64,000 bases of DNA from Primula veris. Lineage: Eukaryota; Streptophyta; Magnoliopsida; Ericales; Primulaceae. The DNA lies in contig OY821742.1 of NCBI GenBank assembly GCA_963682055.1, positions 2,007,816-2,071,815 on the forward strand, given 5' to 3'. Within the stretch, counting starts at the first letter, position 1, and each line of letters opens with the position of its first letter. Under the pieces are notes generated by a model, which saw only the letters and a program-made list of their open reading frames with translations, did not search any database and had not been told where the DNA came from. The position numbers and the translations under genes were made by a program. Below, piece by piece: positions 1 through 12,292 of the stretch.

Positions 1-305
1 TTTGATAAAACAAAATATAAATATTCAAAATGATAACAACTCAAGCTACTAAAAACTCAAATAAAAATATAGTATAACCTTAGTTGAGCCTATCCTAAAT
101 TTAAATATTAATTAAAAATAATTTTTTTTTATTAAATATAGTTTTACTAATATATATATATAACTCATACATGTATATTTGGAGAGATAAAAATGTATTT
201 TTTAACAAAAATATATTATTGATAAAAATGTATTTTTTAACAAAAATAAATTATTATACATGTAAAGAAGTATGCAATATATGTAATGGAGTAGTTATAC
301 ACTCA
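1..305. other. AT-rich leading flank
   Basis: This is AT-rich sequence with short TA runs near 150. I see no coding similarity. It lies just 5' of the first recognisable RBOH pseudogene exon, so missing 5' exons of that gene may lie further upstream outside the window or be lost. Confidence 0.5.
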
Positions 306-3300
306 ATGTACCGTTTAGCCTGCGATTTTTCTCGCCTTGTTAACGCTAGTCCCCTCCCCAAAAGTACAGACCAATGATACAATTTTTTGGGAAACAGCCT
401 AAGAGCTTTTGGCATTTCGTTAAAAGCTTCGAGGGTATAAGTGGAATAATCATGATTTTACTTATGGCTTTCACTTTTATATTGGCGACACCATGGTTTT
501 GAAGGAACAGAGTAAATTTACCAATGTTTTTAAGGAAACTTACCGGTTTCAATGCTTTTTGGTATTCACACCATCTCTTTGTCATAGTGTATGGTCTGCT
601 TATTGCCCATGGTGTCAAGCTTTTTCTCACCGGGGAATGGTACTTGAAAACGGTTAGTAACTGTCTTAAATTTACCTTTTCACTTAAAAACTGGCTTTCC
701 TTTGTTAATCAGTTTAGAGGTTTCGGATATTTTTGGCTTGTAAAATAATTGAAATTCCGACTTCGCTGTTCTGGTTGCTGTTACGCTGTTCAGTTAGTAC
801 TGTGGTTATAACTGCAGTTGCAACCACGGTTCTAACCGAACTTTAAAGATGAATATAACTCAGAATAAAAACGTACTTGAAAGTAAATTCACACGCACGT
901 TTTTAAACAGAGTTCACCCAGAACTTTGGGCTACGTGTCTGAGGCACTCACCCAGATTTATGATACTATTTCAAGCTTACAATATAGGACTCAAGACTTA
1001 TGAAAACTCACAGACTCCCTCTTGATTTTCTGCCTATCACTATATTGCTATTACTAAATAGCTATCACTCAAATGATTAATAGCATCCCGCCATTAATCT
1101 TATAAAGTTGTTGTTTCTGACGTGTCGAATATAGTAGAGTTCTTTATAAGTTTAGAACACGTACTTTACATAAATAACTAACACTATATTTATAAGGGAG
1201 CAACTATCTTCGGTCTTCAATTATCTTCATACGACATTCAAATCTTTTTGATCGGATATTGCAAATAGATTGGTCTCAATCCTTTCCTTAAATTCGGTCA
1301 AACCTGTTTAGGAGAACTAAAGAAACTTTCGACCAATTTGTTAAGAGATAAGACAGTTTAGATATTGGCTAAAATTAAGGCAAGATAAAATTTATCTTTA
1401 TCAAATAAGATTAATTGTTTCAATCATAACGCAAGAAACAAGGAAGTATAACAAACTAGATAACAAACTAGATATGTATAGAAACATATCATGCTTGATA
1501 AATAATCACATTAGGTTGATCTGTAAATCGACGAGCTGTTAAATTAATAAAATGCTCAAAATATCTTGTCATAATACAATAGATAATACAGACTTATTAG
1601 ACCATTAACATGGTACTAACAATAATCAATAATGTAATAATGGCTAAAAGTTTTGGTGTGCAGACATGAATGTATGTTTCAGTTCCTGTAATTCTCTACG
1701 CTTGCGAGAGATTAGTCAGGTTATCCAGAAGCAGCATCAAGCCAGTAAAAATTTTGAAGGTACTACTTGACAGTATTATATATCTGGGATAAAAAATTTA
1801 AAATTCAATTTTCGATTATGAGAAGAAACTCGTTGCTCATGTTTCAACTTTATCTTTGAAGGTGGCTGTGTATCCAGGAAATGTGTTGGCACTTCACATG
1901 TCTAAGCCTCAGGGTTTTAATTATAAGAGTGGGCAATACGTGTATGTGAATTGTGCAGCTATTTCACCATTTGAATGGTAAATACGATTCTACTGCAGAA
2001 AAATTTAAGAACCATTGGGTATAAAATATTCTGATAAATAGTTACTATTTTATTTCCCCTTGCTTATTGCCAGGCACCCGTTCTCAATCACTTCAGCTCC
2101 TGGAGATGATTACCTAAGCCTTCATATCCGAACACTTGGTGATTGGACACGACAACTCAAAACCGTATATTAGGTGTGCCAACCGCCACTTAAGGGGAAA
2201 ATGGACACCTTAGAGCAGATTATAATCAAGGAACAAGCAGTTCAAAGTAAGTAAGCTTTTTCTGATTTCTCACTTATTAACTTAAATCTATAAATTATCT
2301 AGCTCAGCAATCGACTCATGTTAGGAGTTAGGATTTAAGAGAATCATTTTTTTCACATCATAGACAAGAACATGTAACAAACAAGTTAAATCAAATCTTA
2401 TTAACAAGAAACAGGTGAAGTTTTAGCCTATTAGGCAGTTACATAAATCATAAGGAGGCGACAGCTGAAATATTACAGAAATAAGACGTTAAATATCATG
2501 TGTAATTGTATTGTTCACCAAAAATAATTAACAAATTGGCCTCAATAATAAAAATATATGAATTTCAGCCTGTTCAATCTTCTTTCCTCTTATCTTGGTC
2601 AAAGACATTCGTAATTGGAAAAATTCATGAATTTAATGTTACTTACTTTTATTCTAACAGCTTCCCAAGAGTATTGGTCGATGGACCCTACGGGGCACCC
2701 GCGTAGCATTATAAAAATTATGAAACGGTTTTACTAGTAGGCCTAGGAATTGGCGTGACGCCTATGATAAGCATCATAAAAGATATTGTGAACAACTTGA
2801 AAGCAATGGAACTTTCAAAAGGAAAATCAACATCTGGGGAAGAACATAACTTCAGAACAAGGAGAGTGTATTTTTATTGGGTCACCAGGGACTAAGGATC
2901 CTTTGATTGGTTCAAAGGGATCATGAACGAGGTGGGTGAGTTGGGTGATATAATCGAAATGCATAATTATTGCACAAGTGTATACGAGAAAGGAGACTCA
3001 AGATCTGCTCTAATTACTATGCTGCAATCTTTAAACCATGCGAAAAATGGGGTGGATATTGTGTCTGGTACGTGTGTGAAATCGCATTTCGGTAAGCCTA
3101 ATTGGCGGAGCGTCTACAAAAGTCGCTCTAAAGCACTCACACTCTCGAGTTGGCGAGTGTTCTAAATTCATTTCTAGTTCTCTATTTTTATTTTTATTTT
3201 TGTCAATGTTCCCATCAAAAGACAACCAAGAAAATTTACTACTTAACATGCTTAAAAGATGCATCGAAAAGACCTTCCTTCATCAAGACAAGGAATTTTA

Positions 3301-3994
3301 TGTTTTATTCTGTCACCGTCAGAGAACAAAATTCATGTAACGGTCATTTGAGTCATTTGACTGATGCTGATCTGAGGTTCAATATTTTCAGCAAGATTTT
3401 CTTTCCCCTTTTCACTAATATCATAACTGTTTTTTATTCAATTGCCCAGGATTAACCATTCCTGCTGAATGGTTTAAAAGATCATTCAGCCAAATTTTCA
3501 TCTTCTTGAGAAAGAAATCATATATATTCTGAATTCGTTTCTACGAATGCTTGATTAATTGCAAAACCAATTGCTTTGCCGCCCACTTAATAGTAAAGCA
3601 AGTAGTAAACTAATAGCATCAATAAAGAAGGTCCATCATCTACTTCAGTTATAAGCATATGTTTATTTTGCCACTTATTTGCTTTTAGAAGGCCTTTTGA
3701 CTATTCTGTATGTTCTTCAATAGTATATTTGCCAATCATCAATGTGCTATGACATTTCATCTGGATTAAAAAAGGTTAATCCAAATCATGGTTTGAGTAA
3801 TATGCTAAAGTAGGGCATATAAGATATTAAGATTACACTACAACTATATATAGTTTAATTCTCTTTTTGTTGACAAAAATGCAGGGGTGTTTTACTGTGG
3901 GGCACCGGCTCTTACGAAAGAGCTCAAAACCCTAGCTTTAGACTTCTCTCACAAAACCTCCACGAAGCTCGATTTCCACAAAGCAAACTTCTGA
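306..3994 (+). pseudogene. respiratory burst oxidase (RBOH) NADPH oxidase pseudogene, 3' two-thirds
   Basis: Plant RBOH proteins pass electrons from cytosolic NADPH across the plasma membrane to make apoplastic superoxide. I read remnants of the ferric-reductase membrane domain (exon about 306-652, with [18 protein letters not shown]), then exons 1664-1759, 1862-1977 ([17 protein letters not shown]), 2074-2246 ([18 protein letters not shown]-binding), 2661-about 3152 ([26 protein letters not shown]-binding) and 3885-3994 ([15 protein letters not shown], ending in the family's usual xNF-stop). The N-terminal EF-hand part is absent. In-frame stops lie at 500-502, 1667-1669, 2171-2173, 2704-2706 and 2893-2895. 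Frameshifts lie near 345-368, 2200 and 3121, and the last donor reads GC instead of GT. Introns with mostly normal borders show it arose by DNA duplication or in-place decay, not from an mRNA copy. Confidence 0.93.
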
Positions 3995-4479
3995 AGAAAT
4001 AAAGAAATAGGAAGATATGTAAATAAATAAGAAATGGATCATATTTGTGTCTTCTTCGGGTCTTTTATGTATCTATATCTTTTCAATGTCGGCTTATTAC
4101 ATTAAAGTTCTAATGGATGATTATCATGACACTATTTGGAAAGCAATGAAGTAGTCTCCTGCTGCGTTTTTACTAATGGCTTATTGTTTTATTTCTCTGT
4201 CGACGTTTGTTTGGTGGATTCCATTTGTACCTTATCAGCACAAACCAGGTTGGTTTACCTTTCTTCAATGGGAGCGCATTTAACGTTGCAGTATTTGTCA
4301 GAAGTTTTGCTGGAATACATGCTGTAGAATTCTGTTAAACATATTGATCGGTGAGTATACTTTTAAGCCTAGTTTAGTATGAGGGGAATGAAATCTTACC
4401 AATTGAAGCGAGTATACTTTACATTCTTTCAACTGAGTTTTTCTGGTCCGGTGACATAAATAGAGTTTGACGTTTTGAA
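3995..4479. other. Unassigned sequence 3' of the RBOH pseudogene
   Basis: No gene recognised. A short + strand stretch at about 4172-4281 reads as a Trp/Pro/aromatic-rich peptide (FVWWIPFVPY) in one frame, but a stop lies just upstream and I cannot match it to a family. It could be a decayed exon or the 3'UTR/flank of the RBOH copy. Confidence 0.3.
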
Positions 4480-5760
4480 CACTACAAGAAATCTGAACTA
4501 GGTACATCACTAAAAGTGTCCTTTTTATATTGGCGGTCACACGAAACCAGCTAATTTACGGAGGGACAAAGTTATGGGCCGTGTTCCATCCAGAGATTGA
4601 ATGTATTGTGGTCACAATTGGTCTTTTACACCGGATAAACAATTACTGCTATTAGAAAAATAAATACACCCTCCCCCAAATCAATTTCGATCTCAAAATA
4701 CGTCTAATAAAATCGATACTAATGTCAGTTCTCAAGTCTTCAACACCCTAGTCGTGTCACTTAATCTGACAGTTGGGGATTGTTTGTGTAGCTTTTGGAC
4801 AAATAAATCGGACTTTGATATAGAAAAGAGTCGGTTCTTAGGTTGGCAAGCGAAACGTTGTCCATCAAGTAAGTTGAAAAACCTTTTCATCATGTACAAG
4901 CTTATAAACAAATTATAAAATAAAATCATGTACAAAGCTTGAAGCTAAAGTAATGTTAATTTGATTCACGAACGTATATTTTGAGGTACATGTGAATTAT
5001 GAGAAAATAATAACAAAATGGAAAGGAGGGGCATCAGACTCCCCGTTCGAGGAGTTACCGGGACTCCCCCTCCGTTTACCTGATTCAGAATGATTTTTCC
5101 ATTACGTTTTTTTTTATCAACGTTCTGTTTTATTTCAAAACTTTTTGTTCAAAAAAATATGTAAATTTTCAACTTTTATACATTTTTTAGTGTTTAATTG
5201 TTTATTTGGCAATTTATATTTTCGTAGCCAAAAAATACGAAAAAAAAAATGTATACAAATTGTAATTTTAATTTCTAACAGCATAGGACACTTGTTAGGT
5301 GTATAAGAAACAAATTAATAGTAGGTAACATTCAAAATAATATTCTAGTAGTAATGTTGTGTGGCACATTACAATGTATATAATATCAACCTGTTGGAAA
5401 TAAAATAAAATAAAATGTAAGACTATTGCATCTATTTGTTTACGTGTTGAATTGTTGATCGTTGTACTAGTCAGACATTTGTTTTATTTCTCATTTAATA
5501 GAAATACGACCCTATCAAATCAACTTTCCATAATAGACTAAACCCAATAATAAAAAATTTAACAACATTATACAAAATAATTTTTGATGTAGTGAGAGTC
5601 AAAATCTGTTATAAGGCTGTCACTAATTTAAAAAGCTGTCACAAATCTGTCGCAAATTGACTAAACTATAACAAAGCCGTCACAGAAACCGTCGTTAATA
5701 AACTTGTAACAAAAAATAGCGTCATTAATCCCGTCGCTATTTAGTTATTTTTTTTTAGTG
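4480..5760. mobile_element. possible non-autonomous CACTA (EnSpm) element or element ends
   Basis: The left end at 4480 begins CACTACAAGAAA, the hallmark CACTA terminal motif. At 5751-5760 the sequence ends in TTTTTTAGTG, the inverted form of a CACTA terminus, and is preceded by subterminal motifs rich in GTCGC/GACGG at 5590-5745. The flanking 3-bp target sites (gaa and cag) do not match. The ends may therefore belong to two elements, or the copy has been rearranged. No transposase coding is visible. Confidence 0.4.
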
Positions 5761-6014
5761 CAGAATTTAAAAACTAGACAATTTATAGGTCACCGACCCT
5801 ATTGACCAGCTTACTTGAACCTACTCTATCCTTTTCAATTCTTTGAAAATAAGGTACAATTTTTTTGTTTGGTACAAAAAAATAAGGTACAATTGTGACA
5901 GAATTGAGTCACCAAATTCTTTTTACTTACTGTTAAAATGTCATGAAATGCTTGGAAATATGTAGTCTACATCATAGTTAGTTACCAAAAGGGGAAATGG
6001 AAACGTTGAACGAT

Positions 6015-6745
6015 GAAAAAAATTATACTTCATGCAATAATAAGTGACGTGAAACGAGAAGCAGAAAGCAGGAACTAAGCTTTTTTTAAAGAAAATGAGC
6101 TTCTCGATGTATGGTGTACATATATGAGACAACCTTGGTCATGTTATAGAACCAAACTGCTTTTGAAGCAATTTTTATTTTATTTTAAATCCAAATTATA
6201 CTCCAAATTTATGCATGAAATAATAAGGGACGTTAAACGAGAAACAGAAAGCAGGAACTAAGCTTTTTTTAAAGAAAACGAGCTTTCCGATGTATGGTGT
6301 ACATATATGAGACAGCCTTGGTCATGTTATAGAACCAAACTGCTTTTGAAGCAATTTTTATTTTTTTTAAATCCAAATTATACTCCAAATTTATGCATGA
6401 AATAATAAGGGACGTGAAATGAGAAGCAGAAAGCAGGAACTAAATTTTTTTTTAAAAAAACGAGCTTCTCGATGTATGGTGTACATATATGAGACAGCCT
6501 TGGTTATGTTATAGAACCAAACTGCTTTTGAAGCAATTTTTATTTTATTTTAAATCCAAATTATACTCCAAATTTATGCATGAAATAATAAGGGACCTTA
6601 AACGAAAAGCAGAAAGCAGGAACTAAGCTTTTTTTTTTAAAGAAAACGAGCTTCCCGATGTATGGTGTACATATATGAGACAGCCTTGGTCATGTTATAG
6701 AACCAAACTGCTTTTGAAGTGATTTTTATTTTTTTTTAAATCCAA
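6015..6745. repeat. four-copy tandem repeat, ~183 bp unit
   Basis: A unit containing GATGTATGGTGTACATATAT and ATGTTATAGAACCAAACTGC recurs with the second motif at 6141, 6324, 6506 and 6692 (spacings 183, 182, 186). Copies differ by point changes and T-run length only. The period is close to nucleosome length, as in plant satellites. No coding sense in any frame. Confidence 0.9.
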
Positions 6746-8215
6746 ATTACCTTGTTACCTATATCGTCGCTGTTTTTTTTTAATCACGAACATGCTCATT
6801 ATTATTGATGACAATAATGTGCGGTAGTACAAGTTACATTGCCCTTTAAAACAAGCTCCAAAGGTCTAAGAATAATCGAAAATACATAACGGCACAATTG
6901 CCCGTAACTTTAGAAAAAAACTATCTAAATCCCATCCATAGAAAATTAAAAAATAGAAGCCAAATAAATCGTAAGTAAAAAATAAAATATATTTTAGCAT
7001 CTATAAAAAAACAGTGAAATATCATCAAAAAAGCTGTTTAACACGGTGAAATAAAGAGAATAATGCTGAGTTAGCCGAGCAGAAGGCACAGATAAATAAA
7101 AAAACTCGGGAAAACCTAAAAAATTCGACTTGGCATGGTTCCATAATCACCATCGTGGGTGCAAACCTGATCTAAACAACCCTACCAATCCAATCGTAAG
7201 AACTCAAAAGCAATCCCCAAATCTAGAATCCGTCCGCACACACATACAATAGCCAACCAAAATCTAAACTCAATTGAATTTTCGATAAAATAACATACAA
7301 GACAAGTTACGCCACCGCTCTAAAATAGAAAATTGAAACAAGTAATATACCATCCAAATGACTAAATATGGTATCTCATAATAACTCCCCATAAACTATC
7401 GATCCACCAAACACAAAACAACTATAGTTAATAACAAAATTACAATCATATGGAAAGACTAAACATGCAACATAGCTATCACTGTTCGTATTCGGGTAAA
7501 AGAGGTCTTATCGGATTAAAAACTCAGATGGTCTCTCTAAATACCATCGGGGAGGGGGCCTTTTGAAGCAAATCTTATTGTGACAAGGATTAGCCTTTCC
7601 TAGTTGATCTTCTATCGTTGTAAATATTTCTCAAATTGAAAAATAAAGTTGGTCAACCCATGTACATTTCGATAAATATTTAAATGAATTTCCTATCATT
7701 ATAATATGGAATTGAACTTAATCTAGCTAATCTGAATTTTCAATATAGTTGAATGACAAATAAACATTGACAATTTGACATTACTTTCTTTATTCCAAAC
7801 GAGATAGAGTTATTACCTTCACTGTAATATATACTCGATGATCCAATATATATAATAAAAAACCAATGTCACTAACCAATTTTAATATCAGCCCTGTGAT
7901 TCTGTAAATAATATTATATACTTCATCTATTTTTACTTATAAAGTTCATTGGCATTAAAATTAGGTTGGTCCCTGTCGTTTTTAATGTATATTTATATAT
8001 AGAAGATAAACGTAGTTTTCCTTGCAATTTTCCTCAAAAGAGTCATATTCTATAGAAGTCCTATTTATCCAATAGTAGTATAATTCCAACTGTTATGGTC
8101 TCCAAAATTATGAAAAATTAAAGTTGAACCTATTTGCCCTTGCGATGAGCGGAAGTTCATTTCAAATATGATGAATAATTATAATTTCGTGAGTTCTCTT
8201 TCCCGATAATATATA
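6746..8215. other. intergenic, no gene seen
   Basis: AT-rich intergenic sequence. The stretch 7040-7480 is slightly richer in C and may be an old transposon fragment, but I find no coding motif or terminal repeat that would identify it. Confidence 0.4.
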
Positions 8216-8455
8216 CTCCCTCCGTCCAAAAAAAATGGTCCCGTTAAGAAAATTAGTTACAATATTGAATATGGTTACAATTTTACTAATTTACCATTTG
8301 ATCAATATTAATGTTTAACATGGTGGTTATCAATGCTCATTTAAAATGGATATATTTGGAATTTAAGTTAAAAATATCACATTTTAAATGCAAACGAGGT
8401 CATATTTGGAACACGCAAAAAAATCAATGTGGCCATACTTTTGGGACGGAAGGAG
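8216..8455. mobile_element. Stowaway-like (Tc1/mariner) MITE, 240 bp
   Basis: The inverted ends CTCCCTCCGTCC (8216-8227) and GGACGGAAGGAG (8444-8455) are the common plant Stowaway termini. TA dinucleotides flank both sides, as expected for the target duplication. The interior is AT-rich and non-coding. Confidence 0.85.
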
Positions 8456-10740
8456 TAGTATATTTATGATTCTGAAGGTCATTTTAGTTATGGATTTATT
8501 ACCAATGTTCAGTTTTAACATTGTTAGGGTAATAGTACTGTCTCGTTGAAACTATGAAGAGTGACAAAACTGAAGTAGGAAAGTGAAAGAACACACTCCT
8601 CACGACGAACCAGAAAATAGCAAGAGATATTCTCCTTGTTATTCATAGAAAAAGTATATGCAGAGTATAATGAGAGAGAGGGATATTATGATATGCAGAT
8701 TTGGAATGAATAAAACGTAGGGGTAGGGTTTAATTTATAGGAACCGCATGGGTGCGAACTGAAGTGGCGCGACTGTTCAGAACCAGTGGAGTGAATCTGG
8801 ATAGATTCAAAGTATGGGGACCTTTTTGTGAAAAGACGCAACTGTTGGCTCATAATCGTTAGGAAAAAAGATATAGGGTTTCAGGAACACAGATTAGTCG
8901 AGCAAAAATATTAGGTGTGTTGGGAACACGTACTTACACCACACCACACTACACCGTGCACCGTGGTCAAATCCAAGACGGGATTCAAGCAAGACTCATC
9001 CCAATCGCGTGCAAGGTTGGATCCCCAAGTCCCAACCATGTGGTTCAAGGTGGATGTATATGAACACTCCAAAGGTCACAAAACCCATCGATGTGGGATA
9101 AAGGTTTCAAATGCCTTTTGTAAAAGTGGGTTAAAAGAAACTTTTTCCGGAATTGTGCGTGACCTCCAAAATGGAGGCCAACATCTTTCACTCCGACTAT
9201 CAGGTTTGGACGTGTGACACACTGTTATGAATCTCATACAACATACTTCTATTTGGTACCTTACATGCTCCGTTTCGTGGTACATAACACGTTCAAACTG
9301 ATCCTCTAAAATGGACAAAACCGGTTCCGGTCTATTCCAAATATACCTAAATTCCAACAGAGCTAACACAATTATGAATTAGAAACGTGATACATAGCAG
9401 TAATGACCATTTTCTTGTTTGACCCTTAAAATAAAAATAAAATATAATGGGAAGACGAAGTATTTTAGAGGAATATACTGCTACAATAGTAGCCTAGTAG
9501 AATCAGTGAAAAGATAATGGTTTATATAAGTCAAAGCAAGTTATTAAAGGAACGGAATGGAATTTCGTTTCGATACCAAGATCGTCAAACAAACCAGTTA
9601 ACTGTCTAGCATGTCATGTTCGTACTAAATCGCATGCTTTGTATTTTTTTAAACTGTCTAACGAGTTGTGGTCTTTAATCATCGAATCGGCCGATTTGCC
9701 TTGCAACTCTTGTTCCTAATGTTATATGCACATACTAAATTAAAGTCTATTTCTCTCCCCCTTTGGAAATCCACAAATTATACTTAAAATTAGTTTGAGT
9801 TGGATTGTACCAGTTATTATACCATAGTCACAAAATTAAGTGAACAAGTGGTATATACATCCTTTGTCATTTATAGAAAATCTTCCTTCAAATTGTTAAG
9901 CTGATTAGACAATCGGGAGCAATGACACCTCTCATAATTTCAAAAATTATGATTGTTTTAATTTTAAATCATGTATTTTTATTAAAATGCGTGAAAAACA
10001 ATAATTTGATACTCTCACTTTTATATTTTAAATTTTGACACAGGACTCGTAAATGTCTAATAATTGTACAATAGAAAGTGGAAAGAGAAAAATGATGCTA
10101 GTACAAGAAGATCATAAATTCATAACTAAAGTGGAACACATCACTTTAGGCTAAAATGGTTCCAACTTTAATCAAATTCGTTTTGATTGCCTTTTTGTTT
10201 TAACTTTAATGTCCAAAAGTGCATAATCACAACTTTATAATATAAGAGTCTTAATTTGTCATCATAAGCAAACTAAAAAATACCCATATCTTTTATATAT
10301 ATTTTTGGTGTTAACTGTTAATTAGTATTAATTTGACAGATGATTTAATCCATCATTCTTTGTTCATATGATTTTATTTCTTCCAATTTTCTGATTCACT
10401 AGTTTAATACCTTTAGTGAATAGTTTTGCTTAATGTTCTTTTAGGCGGACTTTAGGCCGAATTGGCCGGTTAATGTTTAATTTGCGTCTAATCCGCTTAA
10501 TTCGTCTAATTTTTTAGGCTTCTAGGCGCAGCGTTTAGAACACTGGTTTTGCTTATCCCGTGGTTCGAAAATTAATATTACTCAACCAAGCTGGCCCACC
10601 AATATAAATGTGAATTCTTCTAACATGAGACTTACTATTAAAAAGAAATAAAATATGTTACCCTTAATCTAAAAATAACAAAGGACAAGTTAATACTACT
10701 TCTTTCCTCACAATTTACCGGGTCAATATTATTATTTTCC
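8456..10740. other. intergenic, no gene seen
   Basis: No supported gene. The block 8530-9370 has higher GC than its surroundings and reads without clear coding periodicity. It could be an old retrotransposon or LTR fragment, but I found no matching LTR partner, primer site or domain. The rest is AT-rich. Confidence 0.4.
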
Positions 10741-11450
10741 AGTGTAACAATTTATTATAGTAGCACTTTCGCAAAATGGAATAAAAGAATGGTAACGTGT
10801 TCATTTAAATTTTAAGCTACAATTTATTGATGCTATCCGGAAGAGATAAATTCGTCAAAATCAACTCAAAAACAAGTGATACGATATATTATGTTAATTT
10901 TTTATGTTTTCAGGAATACCTAAAAAATTAGGATGTTATTATTACCACTTTTGTAGAATAGAATAAAAGAATGGTAACGTGTTCCCTTTAAATTTTAAAC
11001 CCCAATTTAACGATACTATGTGAAAGCGATAAATTCATCAAAATCAACTCAAAAAACTAGTGATATGTTACGATATGTTAATTTTTTTATGTTTTCAGGA
11101 GTGCCTAAAAAATCAGGACTGTATTATTACCACTTTGGTAAAATGGAAAAATAACGTGTTACTTTTGAAATTTAAACCCCAATTTAATGATACTATGGAA
11201 GCGATAAATTCATCAAAATCAACTTAAAAAACAAGTGATATGATACGATATGTTAATTTTTTTTTATGTTTTCAGGAGTGTAAAAAAAGTAGGATGGAAG
11301 GATTATTACCACTTTGCAAAATAGAATAAAAGAATTATAACATGTTCCCTTTGTATTTTAAATTCCAATTTAATGATGATATGGAAGTGATAAATTCGTC
11401 AAAATCAACTCGGAAAACAAGTAATGATAAGTTATGTTACTTTTTTTTTG
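10741..11450. repeat. four-copy tandem repeat, ~180 bp unit (second array)
   Basis: A unit that includes GGTAACGTGTTC, GATAAATTCRTCAAAATCAAC and TTTTTTATGTTTTCAGGA recurs with the first motif near 10791, 10973, 11150 and 11335 (spacings about 182, 177, 185). It is unrelated in sequence to the array at 6.0-6.7 kb but has almost the same period. Copies are diverged, mostly by small indels in T runs. Confidence 0.87.
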
Positions 11451-12292
11451 TCCAAAAGAATTAGGACAGAATTAATAAACATGCTTATCAGATAAATAAA
11501 ATAAAATATTGGTAACAGAATAATTGAAAGGTGACATAAAAGGAAAAGTGAGAAAGAGAGCACTTGGTTTACTTTAAATATGGAAAATTGTTTAAAAATT
11601 GTACACGCATCACTTTAATTATCCATTAAATTAAATTTACATAAACTCAAATATAAGTGATCAACATGTTCCATTATAATTAAAATAATAATTTCTTTCT
11701 CTTACTTTTCTCTTATTCTCTCTCATTTATTTATACTTTTCACATATAAATTAATAAAACAACAAAAAGATGAGTTGTATAGTTTTGATAGACAAATTGA
11801 TAAAAAAAACTGATAATTTGTATAAATCAAAACGTTTACTTATAAGTTATAAACGTGTACTTTTTACTTTAAATACGAGAAAACTTGTAAGTTATTTAAT
11901 GTGTTTGCTCTATTAAATTAATTTAGGTTAAAAAAAATTGATAGAAGTATATTAAAATATAGTAATATTTAGTTACGATAATAAATTTGATAGAAAACTG
12001 AAAAATATATAAAGTTAATCTGTTATACTAAAAATATAAAAGTGATACTAATTAGTTTAAATACAAATAAAAGTGTAAGTAAATCGCTAGGATTGCTATT
12101 AAAGTCTTTAACACTAACTTCCAAGCAATCTTAAAACTGTACTACTTGTTTATTGTATAATAAAAAAAAACATTTAAACTTGACTTTTAGCAATTTGTCC
12201 ACAGTTTCACCAAAAACATAAGAACAAAAAAACAATTTACTATAAAACATAAATAATTTTCATGAGGGGAAGTTATTGTTGTTGGCTGTGAT
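11451..12292. other. 5' flank of the U-box kinase gene
   Basis: AT-rich upstream region without a competing gene. It presumably contains the promoter, but no single TATA element can be chosen among many AT runs. Confidence 0.4.

Noticed and set aside
4136..4327. Short Trp/aromatic-rich peptide that looked like a membrane-protein exon.
   Set aside because: The gene-like reading is in a frame interrupted by a nearby stop, with no identifiable family or partner exons.
8915..9369. Overlapping 100-aa (+) and 97-aa (-) frames in a relatively GC-rich block.
   Set aside because: No family resemblance, no splice support and both strands equally open. Probably transposon debris.
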